From assembly GCA_021234155.1 (NCBI GenBank), contig JAJEKV010000057.1:6917821-6981820 (forward strand): 64,000 nucleotides of DNA, written 5' to 3'. Source of the DNA: Isoetes taiwanensis. Taxonomy: Eukaryota > Streptophyta > Lycopodiopsida > Isoetales > Isoetaceae. Under the pieces are notes generated by a model, which saw only the letters and a list, made by a program, of their open reading frames with translations, was not told the DNA's origin and made no database searches. The translations under genes and the position numbers were made by a program. Below, one piece after another: positions 22,758 through 33,656 of the stretch; the stretch's first letter is position 1, and every line of letters starts with the position of its first letter.

Positions 22758-22949
22758 TACGTCGTAGGGATAGATTTAGCAGATGTATGAATTTTGTGGG
22801 ATTGTTCTTATACACGGCTAGTTGTAAGGTTGATAAAAAAAATTCCTTTTTGAGTCAGGTTTAGATGGTTTCCTACCATTCTTTTTTCTTACTTAAAAGA
22901 AAAACACAAACCATCCTAGTGTCTCAGGTGAAAATCCAAATATAGCAAT

Positions 22950-23021
22950 GACCATGTGGCCTAATGGACAAGGCGCTCGCCTTCGAAGCAGAGATTATGG
23001 GTTCGAGTCCCATCTTGGTCT
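22950..23021 (+). pseudogene. tRNA-Arg variant with TCG anticodon, stem damaged
   Basis: 72 nt. The anticodon loop CTTCGAA gives TCG, still an Arg anticodon, but the 3' side of the stem is GCAGAG, one base short of CTCGC pairing. The A and B boxes are intact. Identical in type to 26216-26287, showing that the two units arose by block duplication. The discriminator is T instead of G. Confidence 0.75.
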
Positions 23022-23493
23022 GTTTGTTTTATGAGCATGCTGACACTTCATGAACTCGCCGAAGGACATAACTGTGAAATACCAAATTACTCTCTTTTTC
23101 TTTTTCTTTTTCTTTTTCTTTTTTTTTTTTTAAAATACGCCAAAATTCTTGTTGGATTATATTGAACAAAAACAAAGGTTTCATTAGGCGCAACACTACA
23201 ATCTGTACTAGGCATATAAATGAGCTATAAATCTTGTGTTCTTAGATTCTTTTGGTCCCAAATCCATTACAAGTTAGTTTATGGTTTTCTATAGAATACG
23301 TCATAGAGATAGATTTAGCAGATGTATGAATTTTGTGGGATTGTTCTTATATACGGCTAGTTGTAAGGTTGATAAAAAAAAAAAAAATCCTTTTTGAGTC
23401 AGGTTTAGATGGTTGCCTACCATTCTTGTTTCTTACTTAAAAGAAAAACGCAAACCATCCTAGTGTCTCAGGTGAAAATACAAATATAGCAAT

Positions 23494-23566
23494 GACCATG
23501 TGGCCTAATGGACAAGGTGCTCACCTCCGGAGCGAGAGATTATGGGTTCGAGTTCCATCTTGGTCG
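23494..23566 (+). tRNA. tRNA-Arg(CCG), weak stems
   Basis: 73 nt, anticodon CCG. The anticodon stem is CTCAC/GCGAG with one mismatch, and the T stem ends TCCAT, making a G-T pair. B box GGTTCGAGTTC has one change. The D arm has GGT in place of GGC. Probably decaying. Confidence 0.6.
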
Positions 23567-24319
23567 GTTTGTTTTATGAGCGTGCTGACACTTCATGAAC
23601 TCGCCGAAGGACATAACTGTGAAGTTGTACTAGTTTGATCGAGCAATGATAAAGCTTCATCAAGCAAGGATAACCCCTCTAAGGTTTGATCGAGCAAAGC
23701 ATCACCCCTCTATGAATATATGTCTAAATACGTTCAAGGTTGGTCAACATGAAGCATGGCATAACCTTTATGAAGTTTGATAAAGTTGGAGCATTAGTTG
23801 ATTTTTTACATGTTGCTTACTTGGTTCTAAAATATAATATAAGGCATACATATCTCCATTATATTGACTAAGAAGTACGAATGATTCGTAATATGTGAAC
23901 CTGCCAAATTACGCCAAATTACTCTCTTTTTCTTTTTCTTTTCTCTTTTTTGCGAAATACGCCAAAGTACTGTTGGATTATATTGAACAAAAACAAAGGT
24001 TTCATTAGGCGCAACACTGCAATCTGTACTAGGCATATAAATGAGCTATAAATCTTGTGTTCTTAGATTCTTTTGGTCCCAAATCCATTACAAGCTAGTT
24101 TATGGTTTTCTATAGAATACGCCATAGGGATAGATTTAGCAGATGTATGAATTTTGTGGTATTGTTCTTATATACGGCTAGTTGTAAGGTTGATAAAAAA
24201 AAAAAAAAAAATCCTTTTTTTATGTCGTTTTAGATGGTTGCCTACCATTCTTGTTTCTTACATAAAAGAAAAACACAAACCATCCTAGTGTCTCAGGTGA
24301 AAATCCAAATATAGCAATG

Positions 24320-24393
24320 ACCATGTGGCCTAATGGACAAGGTGCTCGCCTTAGGGCCCAGGAGAATATTGGTTCGATTTTCATCTTGGTTTG
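24320..24393 (+). pseudogene. tRNA-Arg pseudogene, anticodon and T arm destroyed
   Basis: The 5' half (GACCATGTGGCCTAATGGACAAGG) is intact but the anticodon region reads CGCCTTAGGGCCCAGGAG. The T arm is TTGGTTCGATTTTCAT, so neither stem forms and the B box is broken. Confidence 0.8.
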
Positions 24394-25232
24394 GGTTTGT
24401 TTTATGAGCGTGCTGACACTTCATGAACTCGTCGAAGGACATAACTGTGAAGTTGTACCAAAACTATAGTTTGATCGAGCAATGATAACGCTCTAAGGTT
24501 TGATTGATTAAGCTATAAACCCTCTATAATTCATTTCTAAGTATGATTGAGGTTTGATCGCGCAAGGCATAATCCCTCTATAGATTTATGTCTAAATAGA
24601 ATTAAGGTCTTATTGCGGTCGACCTTAAAAAGAAAGTTTTGCTACAACTAAAGTTTCATCAAGCAAGGATAACCCCTCTAAGGTTTGATCGAGCAAAGCA
24701 TCACCCCTCTATGAATATATGTCTAAATACGTCAAGGTTGGTCAACATGAAGCATGACATAACGCAAACATATCTCCATTATATTGACCAAGAAGTACGA
24801 GTGATTCGTAATATGTGAACCTGCCAAATTACGCCAAATTACTCTCTTTTTCTTTTTCTTTTCTCTTTTTTTGCGAAATACGCCAAATTACTGTTGGATT
24901 ATATTGAACAAAAACAAAGGTTTCATTAGGCGCAACACTGCAATCTGTACTAGGCATATAAATAAGCTATAAATCTTGTATTCTTAGATTCTTTTGGTCC
25001 CAAATCCATTACAAATTAGTTTATGGTTTTCTATAGAATACGCCATAGGGATAGATTTAGCAGATGTATGAATTTTGTGGGATTGTTCTTATATACGGCT
25101 AGTTGTAAGGTTGATAAAAAAAAAAATCCTTTTTGAGTCAGGTTTAGATGGTTGCCTACCATTCTTGTTTCTTACTTAAAAGAAAAACACAAACCATCCT
25201 AGTGTCTCAGGTGAAAATCCAAATATAGCAAT

Positions 25233-25305
25233 GACCATGTGGCCTAATGGATAAGGCGCTTGCCTCCGGAGCGGGAGATTATGGGTTCGAGTCCCATCTT
25301 GGTCG
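25233..25305 (+). tRNA. tRNA-Arg(CCG)
   Basis: 73 nt, anticodon CCG. The stem CTTGC/GCGGG has two G-T pairs, the T arm ATGGG/CCCAT is perfect, and A and B boxes are intact. The D loop reads ATGGATAAGG. Acceptor pair 6 is T-T. Upstream CAAATATAGCAATG and a downstream TTTT fit plant Pol III genes. Same subtype as 33584-33656. Confidence 0.8.
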
Positions 25306-26215
25306 GTTTGTTTTATGAGCGTGCTGACACTTCATGAACTCACCGAAGGACATAACTGTGAAGTTGTACCACAACTATAGTTTGATCGAGCAATGATAAC
25401 GCTCTCAGGTTTGATTGATTAAGATGTAAATCCTCTATAATTCATTTCTAAGTATGATTGAGGTTTGATCGAGCAAGGCATAATCCCTCTATAGATTTAT
25501 GTCTAAATAGAATTATGGTCTTATTGCAGATCGATGCAACAGTAAAGTTTTGCTACAACTAAAGTTTCATCAAGCAAGGATAACCCCTCTAAGGTTTGGT
25601 CGAGCAAAGCATCACCCCTCTATGAATATATGTCTAAATACGTTCAAGGTTGGTCAACATGAAGCATGGCATAACCTTATGAAGTTTGATCAAGTTGGAG
25701 CATTAGTTGATTTTTTACATGTTGCTTACTTGGTTCTAAAATATAATATAAGGCATACATATCTCCATTATATTGACTAAGAAGTACGAGTGATTCATAA
25801 TATGTGAACCTGCAAATTACGCCAAATTACTCTTTTTTCTTTTCTTTTCTCTTTTTTGCGAAATACGCCAAATTATTGTTGGATTATATTGAACAAAAAC
25901 AAAAGTTTCATTAGGCGCAACACTACAATCTGTACTAGGCATATAAATGAGCTATAAATCTTGTATTCTTAGATTCTTTTGGTCCCAAATCCATTACAAG
26001 GTAGTTTATGGTTTTCTATAGAATACGTCGTAGGGATAGATTTAGCAGATGTATGAATTTTGTGGGATTGTTCTTATATACGGCTAGTTGTAAGGTTGAT
26101 AAAAAAAATTCCTTTTTGAGTCAGGTTTAGATGGTTTCCTACCATTCTTTTTTCTTACTTAAAAGAAAAGCACAAACCATCCTAGTGTCTCAGGTGAAAA
26201 TCCAAATATAGCAAT

Positions 26216-26287
26216 GACCATGTGGCCTAATGGACAAGGCGCTCGCCTTCGAAGCAGAGATTATGGGTTCGAGTCCCATCTTGGTCG
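26216..26287 (+). pseudogene. tRNA-Arg variant with TCG anticodon, stem damaged
   Basis: Same 72-nt variant as 22950-23021 (loop CTTCGAA, 3' stem GCAGAG), with the normal G discriminator. Its unit has lost about 450 bp after the tRNA and goes straight from ACTGTGAA to the CT-rich stretch, exactly as the other copy does. Confidence 0.75.
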
Positions 26288-26752
26288 GTTTGTTTTATGA
26301 GCATGCTGACACTTCATGAACTCGCCGAAGGACATAACTGTGAAATACCAAATTACTCTCTTTTTCTTTTTCTTTTTCTTTTCTCTTTTTTTGCAAAATA
26401 CGCCAAATTACTGTTGGATTATATTGAACAAAAACAAAGGTTTCATTAGGCGCAACACTACAATCTGTACTAGGCATATAAATGAGCTATAAATCTTGTG
26501 TTCTTAGATTCTTTTGGTCCCAAATCCATTACAAATTAGTTTATGGTTTTCTATAGAATACGCCATAGGGATAGATTTAGCAGATGTATGAATTTTGTGG
26601 GATTGTTCTTATATACGGCTAGTTGTAAGGTTGATAAAAAAAAAAATCCTTTTTGAGTCAGGTTTAGATGGTTGCCTACCATTCTTGTTTCCTACTTAAA
26701 AGAAAAACACAAACCATCCTAGTGTCTCCGGTGAAAATCCAAATATAGCAAT

Positions 26753-26825
26753 GACCATGTGGCCTAATGGACAAGGCGCTCGCCTCCGGAGCGGGAGATT
26801 ATGGGTTCGAGTCCCATCTTGGTCG
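26753..26825 (+). tRNA. tRNA-Arg(CCG), array consensus
   Basis: 73 nt. Anticodon CCG in the loop CTCCGGA, stem CTCGC/GCGGG with one G-T pair, T arm ATGGG/CCCAT, B box GGTTCGAGTCC, A box TGGCCTAATGG. Acceptor GACCATG/CTTGGTC has the shared T-T mismatch at pair 6. A T run (GTTTGTTTTATG) begins two bases after the tRNA end. Confidence 0.85.
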
Positions 26826-27478
26826 GTTTGTTTTATGAGCGTGCTGACACTTCATGAACTCGCCGAAGGACATAACTGTGAAGTTGTACCACAACTATAG
26901 TTTGATCGAGCAATGATAACGCTCTAAGGTTTGATTGATTAAGCTATAAACCCTCTATAATTTATTTCTAAGTATGATTGAGGTTTGATCGAGCAAGGCA
27001 TAATCCATCTATAGATTTATGTCTAAATAGAATTAAGGTCTTATTGCAGATCGACGCAACTGTAAAGTTGTGCTACAACTAAAGTTTCATCAAGCAAGGA
27101 TAACCCCTCTAAGGTTTGATCGAGCAAAGCATCACCCCTCTATGAATATATGTCTAAATACGTTCAAGGTTGGTCAACATGAAGCATGGCATAACCTTAT
27201 GAAGTTTGATAAAGTTGGAGCATTAGTTGATTTTTTACATGTTGCTTAAATATAAGGCATACATATCTCCATTATACTGATTAAGAAGTAGGAGTGATTC
27301 GTATTATGTGAACCTGCCAAATTACACCAAATTACTCTTGTTTTCTTTTTCTTTTCTCTTTTTTTGCGAAATATGCCAAATTACTGTTGGATTATATTGA
27401 ACAAAACCAAAGGTTTCATTAGGCGCAACACTGCAATCTGTACTAGGCATATAAATGAGCTATAAATCTTGTGTTCTT

Positions 27479-27800
27479 GGGTGAAAGCATGCTACGGTGT
27501 ACCACTTTTGGAACCCTCAAAAGTACCTACACTGGGTACTTTTAAAATTGGTACTTTCTGTTTTTTCTTCCCATTAAAATCAATTTAAAAATTTTGAATT
27601 GAAGGTCAATAATATGTTAATCTATAGTATTAGTGGGTAACAATACTATTAAAGATTAAAATGAATGAATCAACTCTCAAACTTATTACTTATTGAGACA
27701 TTTATGCAAGTTCCCAGTACCCAATGCTGGGTACTTTTCTGGGTAGTTTTGCACTCCCTAAAAAGAACTTTAGATGGTACACCCTAGCATGCTTTCACCC
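27479..27800. mobile_element. MITE-like element with 4-bp target duplication
   Basis: 322 bp with terminal inverted repeats GGGTGAAAGCATGCTA and TAGCATGCTTTCACCC, extending as GGTGTACCA/TGGTACACC. The flanking unit sequence GTGTTCTTAGATTC is split with TCTT on both sides (27475-27478 and 27801-27804). Inner copies of CTGGGTACTTTT add further symmetry. No coding capacity. The superfamily is unclear because 4-bp duplications are unusual. Confidence 0.85.
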
Positions 27801-28053
27801 TCTTAGATTCTTTTGGTCCCAAATCCATTACAAATTACTTTATGCTTTTCTATAGAATACGTCATAGGGATAGATTTAGCAGATGTATGAATTTTGTGGG
27901 ATTGTTCTTATATACGGCTAGTTGTAAGGTTGATAAAAAAAAAAAAATCCTTTTTGAGTCAGGTTTAGATGGTTGCCTACCATTCTTGTTTCCTACTTAA
28001 AAGAAAAACACAAACCATCCTAGTGTCTCCGGTGAAAATCCAAATATAGCAAT

Positions 28054-28126
28054 GACCATGTGGCCTAATGGACAAGGCGCTCGCCTCCGGAGCGGGAGAT
28101 TATGGGTTCGAGTCCCATCTTGGTCG
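28054..28126 (+). tRNA. tRNA-Arg(CCG), array consensus
   Basis: 73 nt, identical in all arms to the copy at 26753-26825, including upstream TCTCCGGTGAAAATCC. The two neighbouring units are therefore recent duplicates, or have been homogenised. Confidence 0.85.
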
Positions 28127-28568
28127 GTTTGTTTTATGAGCGTGCTGACACTTCATGAACTCGCCGAAGGACATAACTGTGAAGTTGTACCACAACTATA
28201 GTTTGATCGAGCAATGATAACGCTCTAAGGTTTGATTGATTAAGCTATAAACCCTCTATAATTTATTTCTAAGTATGATTGAGGTTTGATCGAGCAAGGC
28301 ATAATCCATCTATAGATTTATGTCTAAATAGAATTAATGTCTTATTGCAGATCGACGCAACTGTAAAGTTGTGCTACAACTAAAGTTTCATCAAGCAAGG
28401 ATAACCCCTCTAAGGTTTGATCGAGCAAAGCATCACCCCTCTATGAATATATGTCTAAATACGTTCAAGGTTGGTCAACATGAAGCATGGCATAACCTTT
28501 GTGAAGTTTGATAAAGTTGGAGCATTAGTTGATTTTTTACATGTTGCTTGCTTGGTTCTAAAATATAA

Positions 28569-31500
28569 CTAGTAATGGTGCCCAGCGTTGCTGGGCATAA
28601 GTTCGGCCTGTAAATGTTTTGGCCGCAATAAGAAGGGCTTGCAGTAATAAGCCAACTTTTGTAACTTCTTATTATAACAATTTTTTTTTTCAAAGCTTTA
28701 ACAACGTTTTCCATGGATTATGTAAACAATATCAAAACAATGTTGAACCTTTGTATCGATGTCGGTTACTTTATGTATGTTACATGAAGATAATGAATGA
28801 CAATGGATGTTTATTGCTTATATTATAAGTTACATCAAGTAAAAGTTATACGAAGTAACATTAGCAAAATATACGAAAAAGCAATGCTTGCTCAAGTCCA
28901 TTTTATCTGAAACAATTGTCGTGGCGCCAAACACACTCCATTGTAGAAAGCACTACAACAAATAATAACCTTTAAGTGTTTCCTTGCAAGCTCCATGAGC
29001 GTCATTATCCATGAGCATTTTCCATATTCTTCAAATTCGTTTATTCATAAACAACAAAGAAAGTAAAGATGTTTAAATTGACCGACAAAATGAATATTGA
29101 TTGAATTGCAAACTTCAATTAGTTTCACCTAGCAAAGGTTCCCTCAGATATTACCACCGGGGTTTAAAGAAGAAGAATAACAATAAATTAATTTGCCATA
29201 CAAAGTCTTCTATTTGCTTTAGTAGATCCAATATGAAAAGCAACTCTATATTTTCTATATTTTCCCTAGCTCCTCATAGTCATTCCATGGGTGAGAAGTT
29301 GATATACCTGGAGCTCATTGTTGGATAAACACATCAAAATATGACACAGTTACAAAACAGAGCCATCTAGAATATCCAGTTGTTAATAATAGATTCCATT
29401 TCCTGCTCCATAACAGACTGCCCGTTCAAATTTTGTATAATAGCCTTGTGCAGAAGAGAATTATAAAATCCAGTATGCATGAGGGAATAATCCCTAACCT
29501 TCAATATCATGATTGCTTATTGGTTGCGTAAAGGCCACTTTGCTTCATCAAAACATGGAAATTCTGCATAGTCGAATTTGTGCCTTCACGTAACACCAAC
29601 ACTAACTTAGGAGTCTCGGCATATCTCACATGAATGCCCCACTAACATCCCACGGAAGTTGAAGGCGATCTTGTGCGTTAAGCCTTTGTCAGCTCAAAGT
29701 TTAGATTATCATCTAACATGCCAACTCTTTGAAACAAATTTGCATCTGCGTTGTACCATACTTAGAAACTTAGATCAAAGGACTCAAATTTGGCAAACAT
29801 AGAAAATTGTTCGAGACTAAGGCAGAGCCTAGAAGCTCGTCAATGATGCCAAACTATGAAAATGAAGAATGCAAGCTCGCTCCACCAACAGGGGGCATCC
29901 ATTTAAAAGCTTAAGGAAAGACCTAGAAAAATCCTAGGCACACAGGTTCTCAAATTCCTAGTCTAAATATGTCAAATATGACAAATTGCATTTGCTGGTC
30001 TAGTTTTTACAAATAGAGTACTAATAGGGTCGTAACTTTAAGAAGAAAGCTCCATTTCCTAAACATGAGCATGCATTGGAAAGCTCGGGAAACAACCTAT
30101 AAAAGATGCTAGGTATATGTTTTTCAAATTCGTAGTACAAATGGGTGAAATAGATCAAAGTACATGAGCCACCCAAAAAGCTCAAGACACGTGATATGCC
30201 CAAAAAACTATGTGGGTTCACTTCATGTGGGATTCTAAATGGTAGCAAAAATGGGTACACTTGCCGTTATTACCATATCAAGCTGCAATTGAATCTGCAA
30301 AATAAGGTCATGTGAAAGCGCATTGGACAAAAAAATGATCTTCAAGCTCTTCAAATCAAAAGGGCATATTTCAACACTCCAAAATGTGTCCAAAGCAGCT
30401 CAAGTACTCAATATATATGTTATGACTTGCGATAAAGACATGCCTTTTGTTTATCCTCAAAGATTCAACAAGATAGCCGCCACAATTGAATAACTCAAAA
30501 TGTATAACTTACCTTCATGCATGACAACTGGTTGCTTATGTGCTTTATTTTCCATCTATAAGCAATGCCAACATGAGAATGAACTAAACCAGCCAACCTC
30601 AGGCCTGCATAACATCCGGGCATGCAAGTTAGATAGGCGTAATGGAACTTCGAAAACCCATCTCAGATATAGTTGCTTATCTCAAAGATTGAAGTCTCTG
30701 ACGGTGCTTTTGCTTGGCACCCAAGTATTCTCAACCTTGCACAAATAATTAAAACATTTTATCGATGTATTTCTAGAAGCTCAAAAGGAAGCCGAACATA
30801 GACCTATATCGGATCGAACATGTCATGAGCTATAATGTGCCTTTTGCTGACAAAGAAGCTTGGAGTGCCATAAAAAATATCACCTACAAAAATGCATCCA
30901 AAGAAATTGCATGAAGGAGCCATATTAGAGCCTTGTCGCCAAGAGGATGTCCCGATCTCTCGACTCACAACCCGACACAACCGATGTGGTATCTGGCTTT
31001 GAACTCCAAAGAATACACCACCCTTGTCTTCTTTTGATGCAAATTTATCTGCTAATTCAGGCAAAGACAACATTAAGCCGAATCAAAGTCTTGTTTTCAT
31101 ATAAACTCTCCTCCCCGATCTCCCCGACTCTGGCCGATGTGATATCTGGCCAGAAACTCCAAAGAATACATCACGATGAACCCTTGTCTTCTTTTGATGC
31201 AGCTATCTCATGAATTCAGGCAAAGACAACCTGTTTTAAGGCGAATCAAATATTCGATCAAAACCCAAAGCCCACATTACGATTCCGCCTTCTCCTTCAC
31301 AGCCCATGCTTGCCGGATTTCTACACAAAGACCATTATCTTTTGATTCCTCGCACCTTATTCATCTCGCCTAACCGGTAACCACGCTCCCCCGCCTGCCG
31401 TGAAGAAAAACCCCTAATAGCGACTTCGAAGCCAGCAGAGGATGGCTATAAGGCGACGTTCCACGGAGAAGACAACTACACCACAATACGAAGGGTGAGA

Positions 31501-31588
31501 TGATGCCCACGTGGCATGATATAATCTCAGCCGCCCAATCTAGGGCGAGGTTTAAGACAGACATACACAATAATTTTATAATATAGGA
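28569..31588 (-). mobile_element. Helitron E
   Basis: On the - strand begins TCCTATATTATAAAATTATT at 31588 and ends with the hairpin GCCCAGC-AAC-GCTGGGC plus CTAG at 28572-28569. Flanks join to AAAATATAA^TATAAGGC, the normal unit sequence. Length is 3,020 bp. Its last 170 bp are the same as the end of Helitron B; the interior is different. A duplicated block of about 137 bp lies at 30951-31088/31112-31248. No recognisable protein fragment. Confidence 0.92.
30951..31248. repeat. Diverged direct duplication inside Helitron E
   Basis: Copies 30951-31088 and 31112-31248 share GAACTCCAAAGAATACA-type, CCCTTGTCTTCTTTTGATGC and ATTCAGGCAAAGACAAC segments with several differences. May be two neighbouring fragments of one captured promoter or exon region. 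Confidence 0.75.
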
Positions 31589-32029
31589 TATAAGGCATAC
31601 ATATCTCCATTATATTGACTAAGAAGTACGAATGATTCGTAATATGTGAACCTGCCAAATTACGCCAAATTACTCTCTTTTTCTTTTTCTTTTCTCTTTT
31701 CAATAAATACCAAAATACTTGTTGGATTATATTGAACAAAAACAAAGGTTTCATTAGGCGCAACACTGCAATCTGTACTAGGCATATAAATGAGCTATAA
31801 ATCTTGTGTTCTTAGATTCTTTTGGTCCCAAATCCATTACAAGCTAGTTTATGGTTTTCTATAGAATACGCCATAGGGATAGATTTAGCAGATGTATGAA
31901 TTTTGTGGTATTGTTCTTATATACGGCTAGTTGTAAGGTTGATAAAAAAAAAAATCCTTTTTGAGTCAGGTTTAGATGGTTGCCTACCATTCTTGTTTCT
32001 TACTTAAAAGAAAAACACAAACCATCCTA

Positions 32030-32567
32030 GGATTTTTTGAGATCATAAAAGGGCCTTCTAAGAACTGCTGACTAAGCTATATGAACTACCAATTAGAAAA
32101 CAGAACTGGTAATCCAGTCAGCAAAACAATTATAACTAACTCACTGGATCACATTTTCTAGCATAAGTGTTGATACAAAAGTCCAAATGAGCTCTTGTTT
32201 GGTGCAATAGATAGATCTCATTGAAATCTTTCTAATCTTGGGTGGTTTTCATATCTTTTAGCCCCGTAGGATAGCAAAAAATGGTAAAAACCATATTTTT
32301 TGGAGTTTTGACAATCATAAGTGGTTAAAATATGTGCAACGCACCTAAGATTGGAAAGATCTCAACGAGATCTATCTATTGCACTAAACAAGAGCTCATT
32401 TGGACTTTTCTATCAATAGTTATGCTAGAAAATGTGATCCAGTGAGTTAGTTATAACAGTTTTGCTGACTGGACCCGTCAGGCTCTGATTTCTGATTGGT
32501 AGTTTATTTATCTCATTTGGCTTAGTTGGCATGTTTTGAAGGCCCTTTCTTAATCTCAAAAAAACCC
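32030..32567. mobile_element. 538-bp foldback MITE, self-complementary along its length
   Basis: Ends GGATTTTTTGAGATCA and (reverse) GGGTTTTTTTGAGATTA, with GGGCCTTC further in. Flanked by TA, or CTA, on both sides (32028-32029 and 32568-32569). The two halves are long inverted repeats: segments such as AACTCACTGGATCACATTTT and GTCCAAATGAGCTCTTGTTT recur in reverse in the second half. The centre is near 32295. It lies 30 bp upstream of a tRNA gene. A transcript would form a long hairpin. Confidence 0.88.
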
Positions 32568-32597
32568 TAATGCAGGTGAAAATCCAAATATAGCAAT

Positions 32598-32670
32598 GAG
32601 CATGTGGCCTAATGGACAAGGCGCTCGCCTCCGGAGCGGGAGATTATGGGTTCGAGTCCCATCTTGGTCG
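32598..32670 (+). tRNA. tRNA-Arg(CCG), acceptor variant
   Basis: 73 nt, anticodon CCG, loop and T arm as consensus, but the 5' end is GAGCATG, so acceptor pair 3 is G-G in addition to the T-T at pair 6. The foldback element replaces the normal upstream region to within 30 bp of the gene. Confidence 0.7.
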
Positions 32671-33583
32671 GTTTGTTTTATGAGCGTGCTGACACTTTAT
32701 GAACTCGCCGAAGGACATAACTGTGAAGTTGTACCACAACTATAGTTTGATCGAGCAATGATAACGCCCTAAGGTTTGACTGATTAAGCTGTAAACCCTC
32801 TATAATTTATTTCTAAGTATGATTGAGGTTTGATCGAGCAAGGAATAATCCCTCTATAGCTTTATGTCTAAATAGAATTAAGGTCTTATTGCAGATCGAC
32901 GCAAGTAAAGTTTTGATACAACTAAAGTTTCATCAAGCAAGGATAACCCCTCTAAGGTTTGATCGAGCAAAGCATAACCCCTCTATGAATATATGTCTAA
33001 ATATGTTCAAGGTTGGTCAACATGAAGCATGGCATAACCTTATGAAGTTTGATCAAGTTGGAGCATTAGTTGATTTTTTACATGTTGCTTACTTAGTTCT
33101 AAAATATAATATAACGCAAACATATCTCCATTATATTGACCAAGAAGTACGAGTGATTCGTAATATGTGAACCTGCCAAATTACGCCAAATTACTCTCTT
33201 TTTCTTTTTCTTTTCTCTTTTTTTGCGAAATACGCCAAATTACTGTTGGATTATATTGAACAAAAACAAAGGTTTCATTAGGCGCAACACTGCAATATGT
33301 ACTAGGCATATAAATAAGCTATAAATCTTGTATTCTTAGATTCTTTTGGTCCCAAATCCATTACAAATTAGTTTATGGTTTTCTATAGAATACGCCATAG
33401 GGATAGATTTAGCAGATGTATGAATTTTGTGGGATTGTTCTTATATACGGCTAGTTGTAAGGTTGATAAAAAAAAAATCCTTTTTGAGTCAGGTTTAGAT
33501 GGTTGCCTACCATTCTTGTTTCTTACTTAAAAGAAAAACACAAACCATCCTAGTGTCTCAGGTGAAAATCCAAATATAGCAAT

Positions 33584-33656
33584 GACCATGTGGCCTAATG
33601 GATAAGGCGCTTGCCTCCGGAGCGGGAGATTATGGGTTCGAGTCCCATCTTGGTCG
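33584..33656 (+). tRNA. tRNA-Arg(CCG)
   Basis: 73 nt, anticodon CCG, stem CTTGC/GCGGG, D loop with ATGGATAAGG, intact A and B boxes. Same subtype as 25233-25305; the surrounding units also match, including AAGATGTAAATCC downstream, indicating a duplicated block. Confidence 0.8.
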
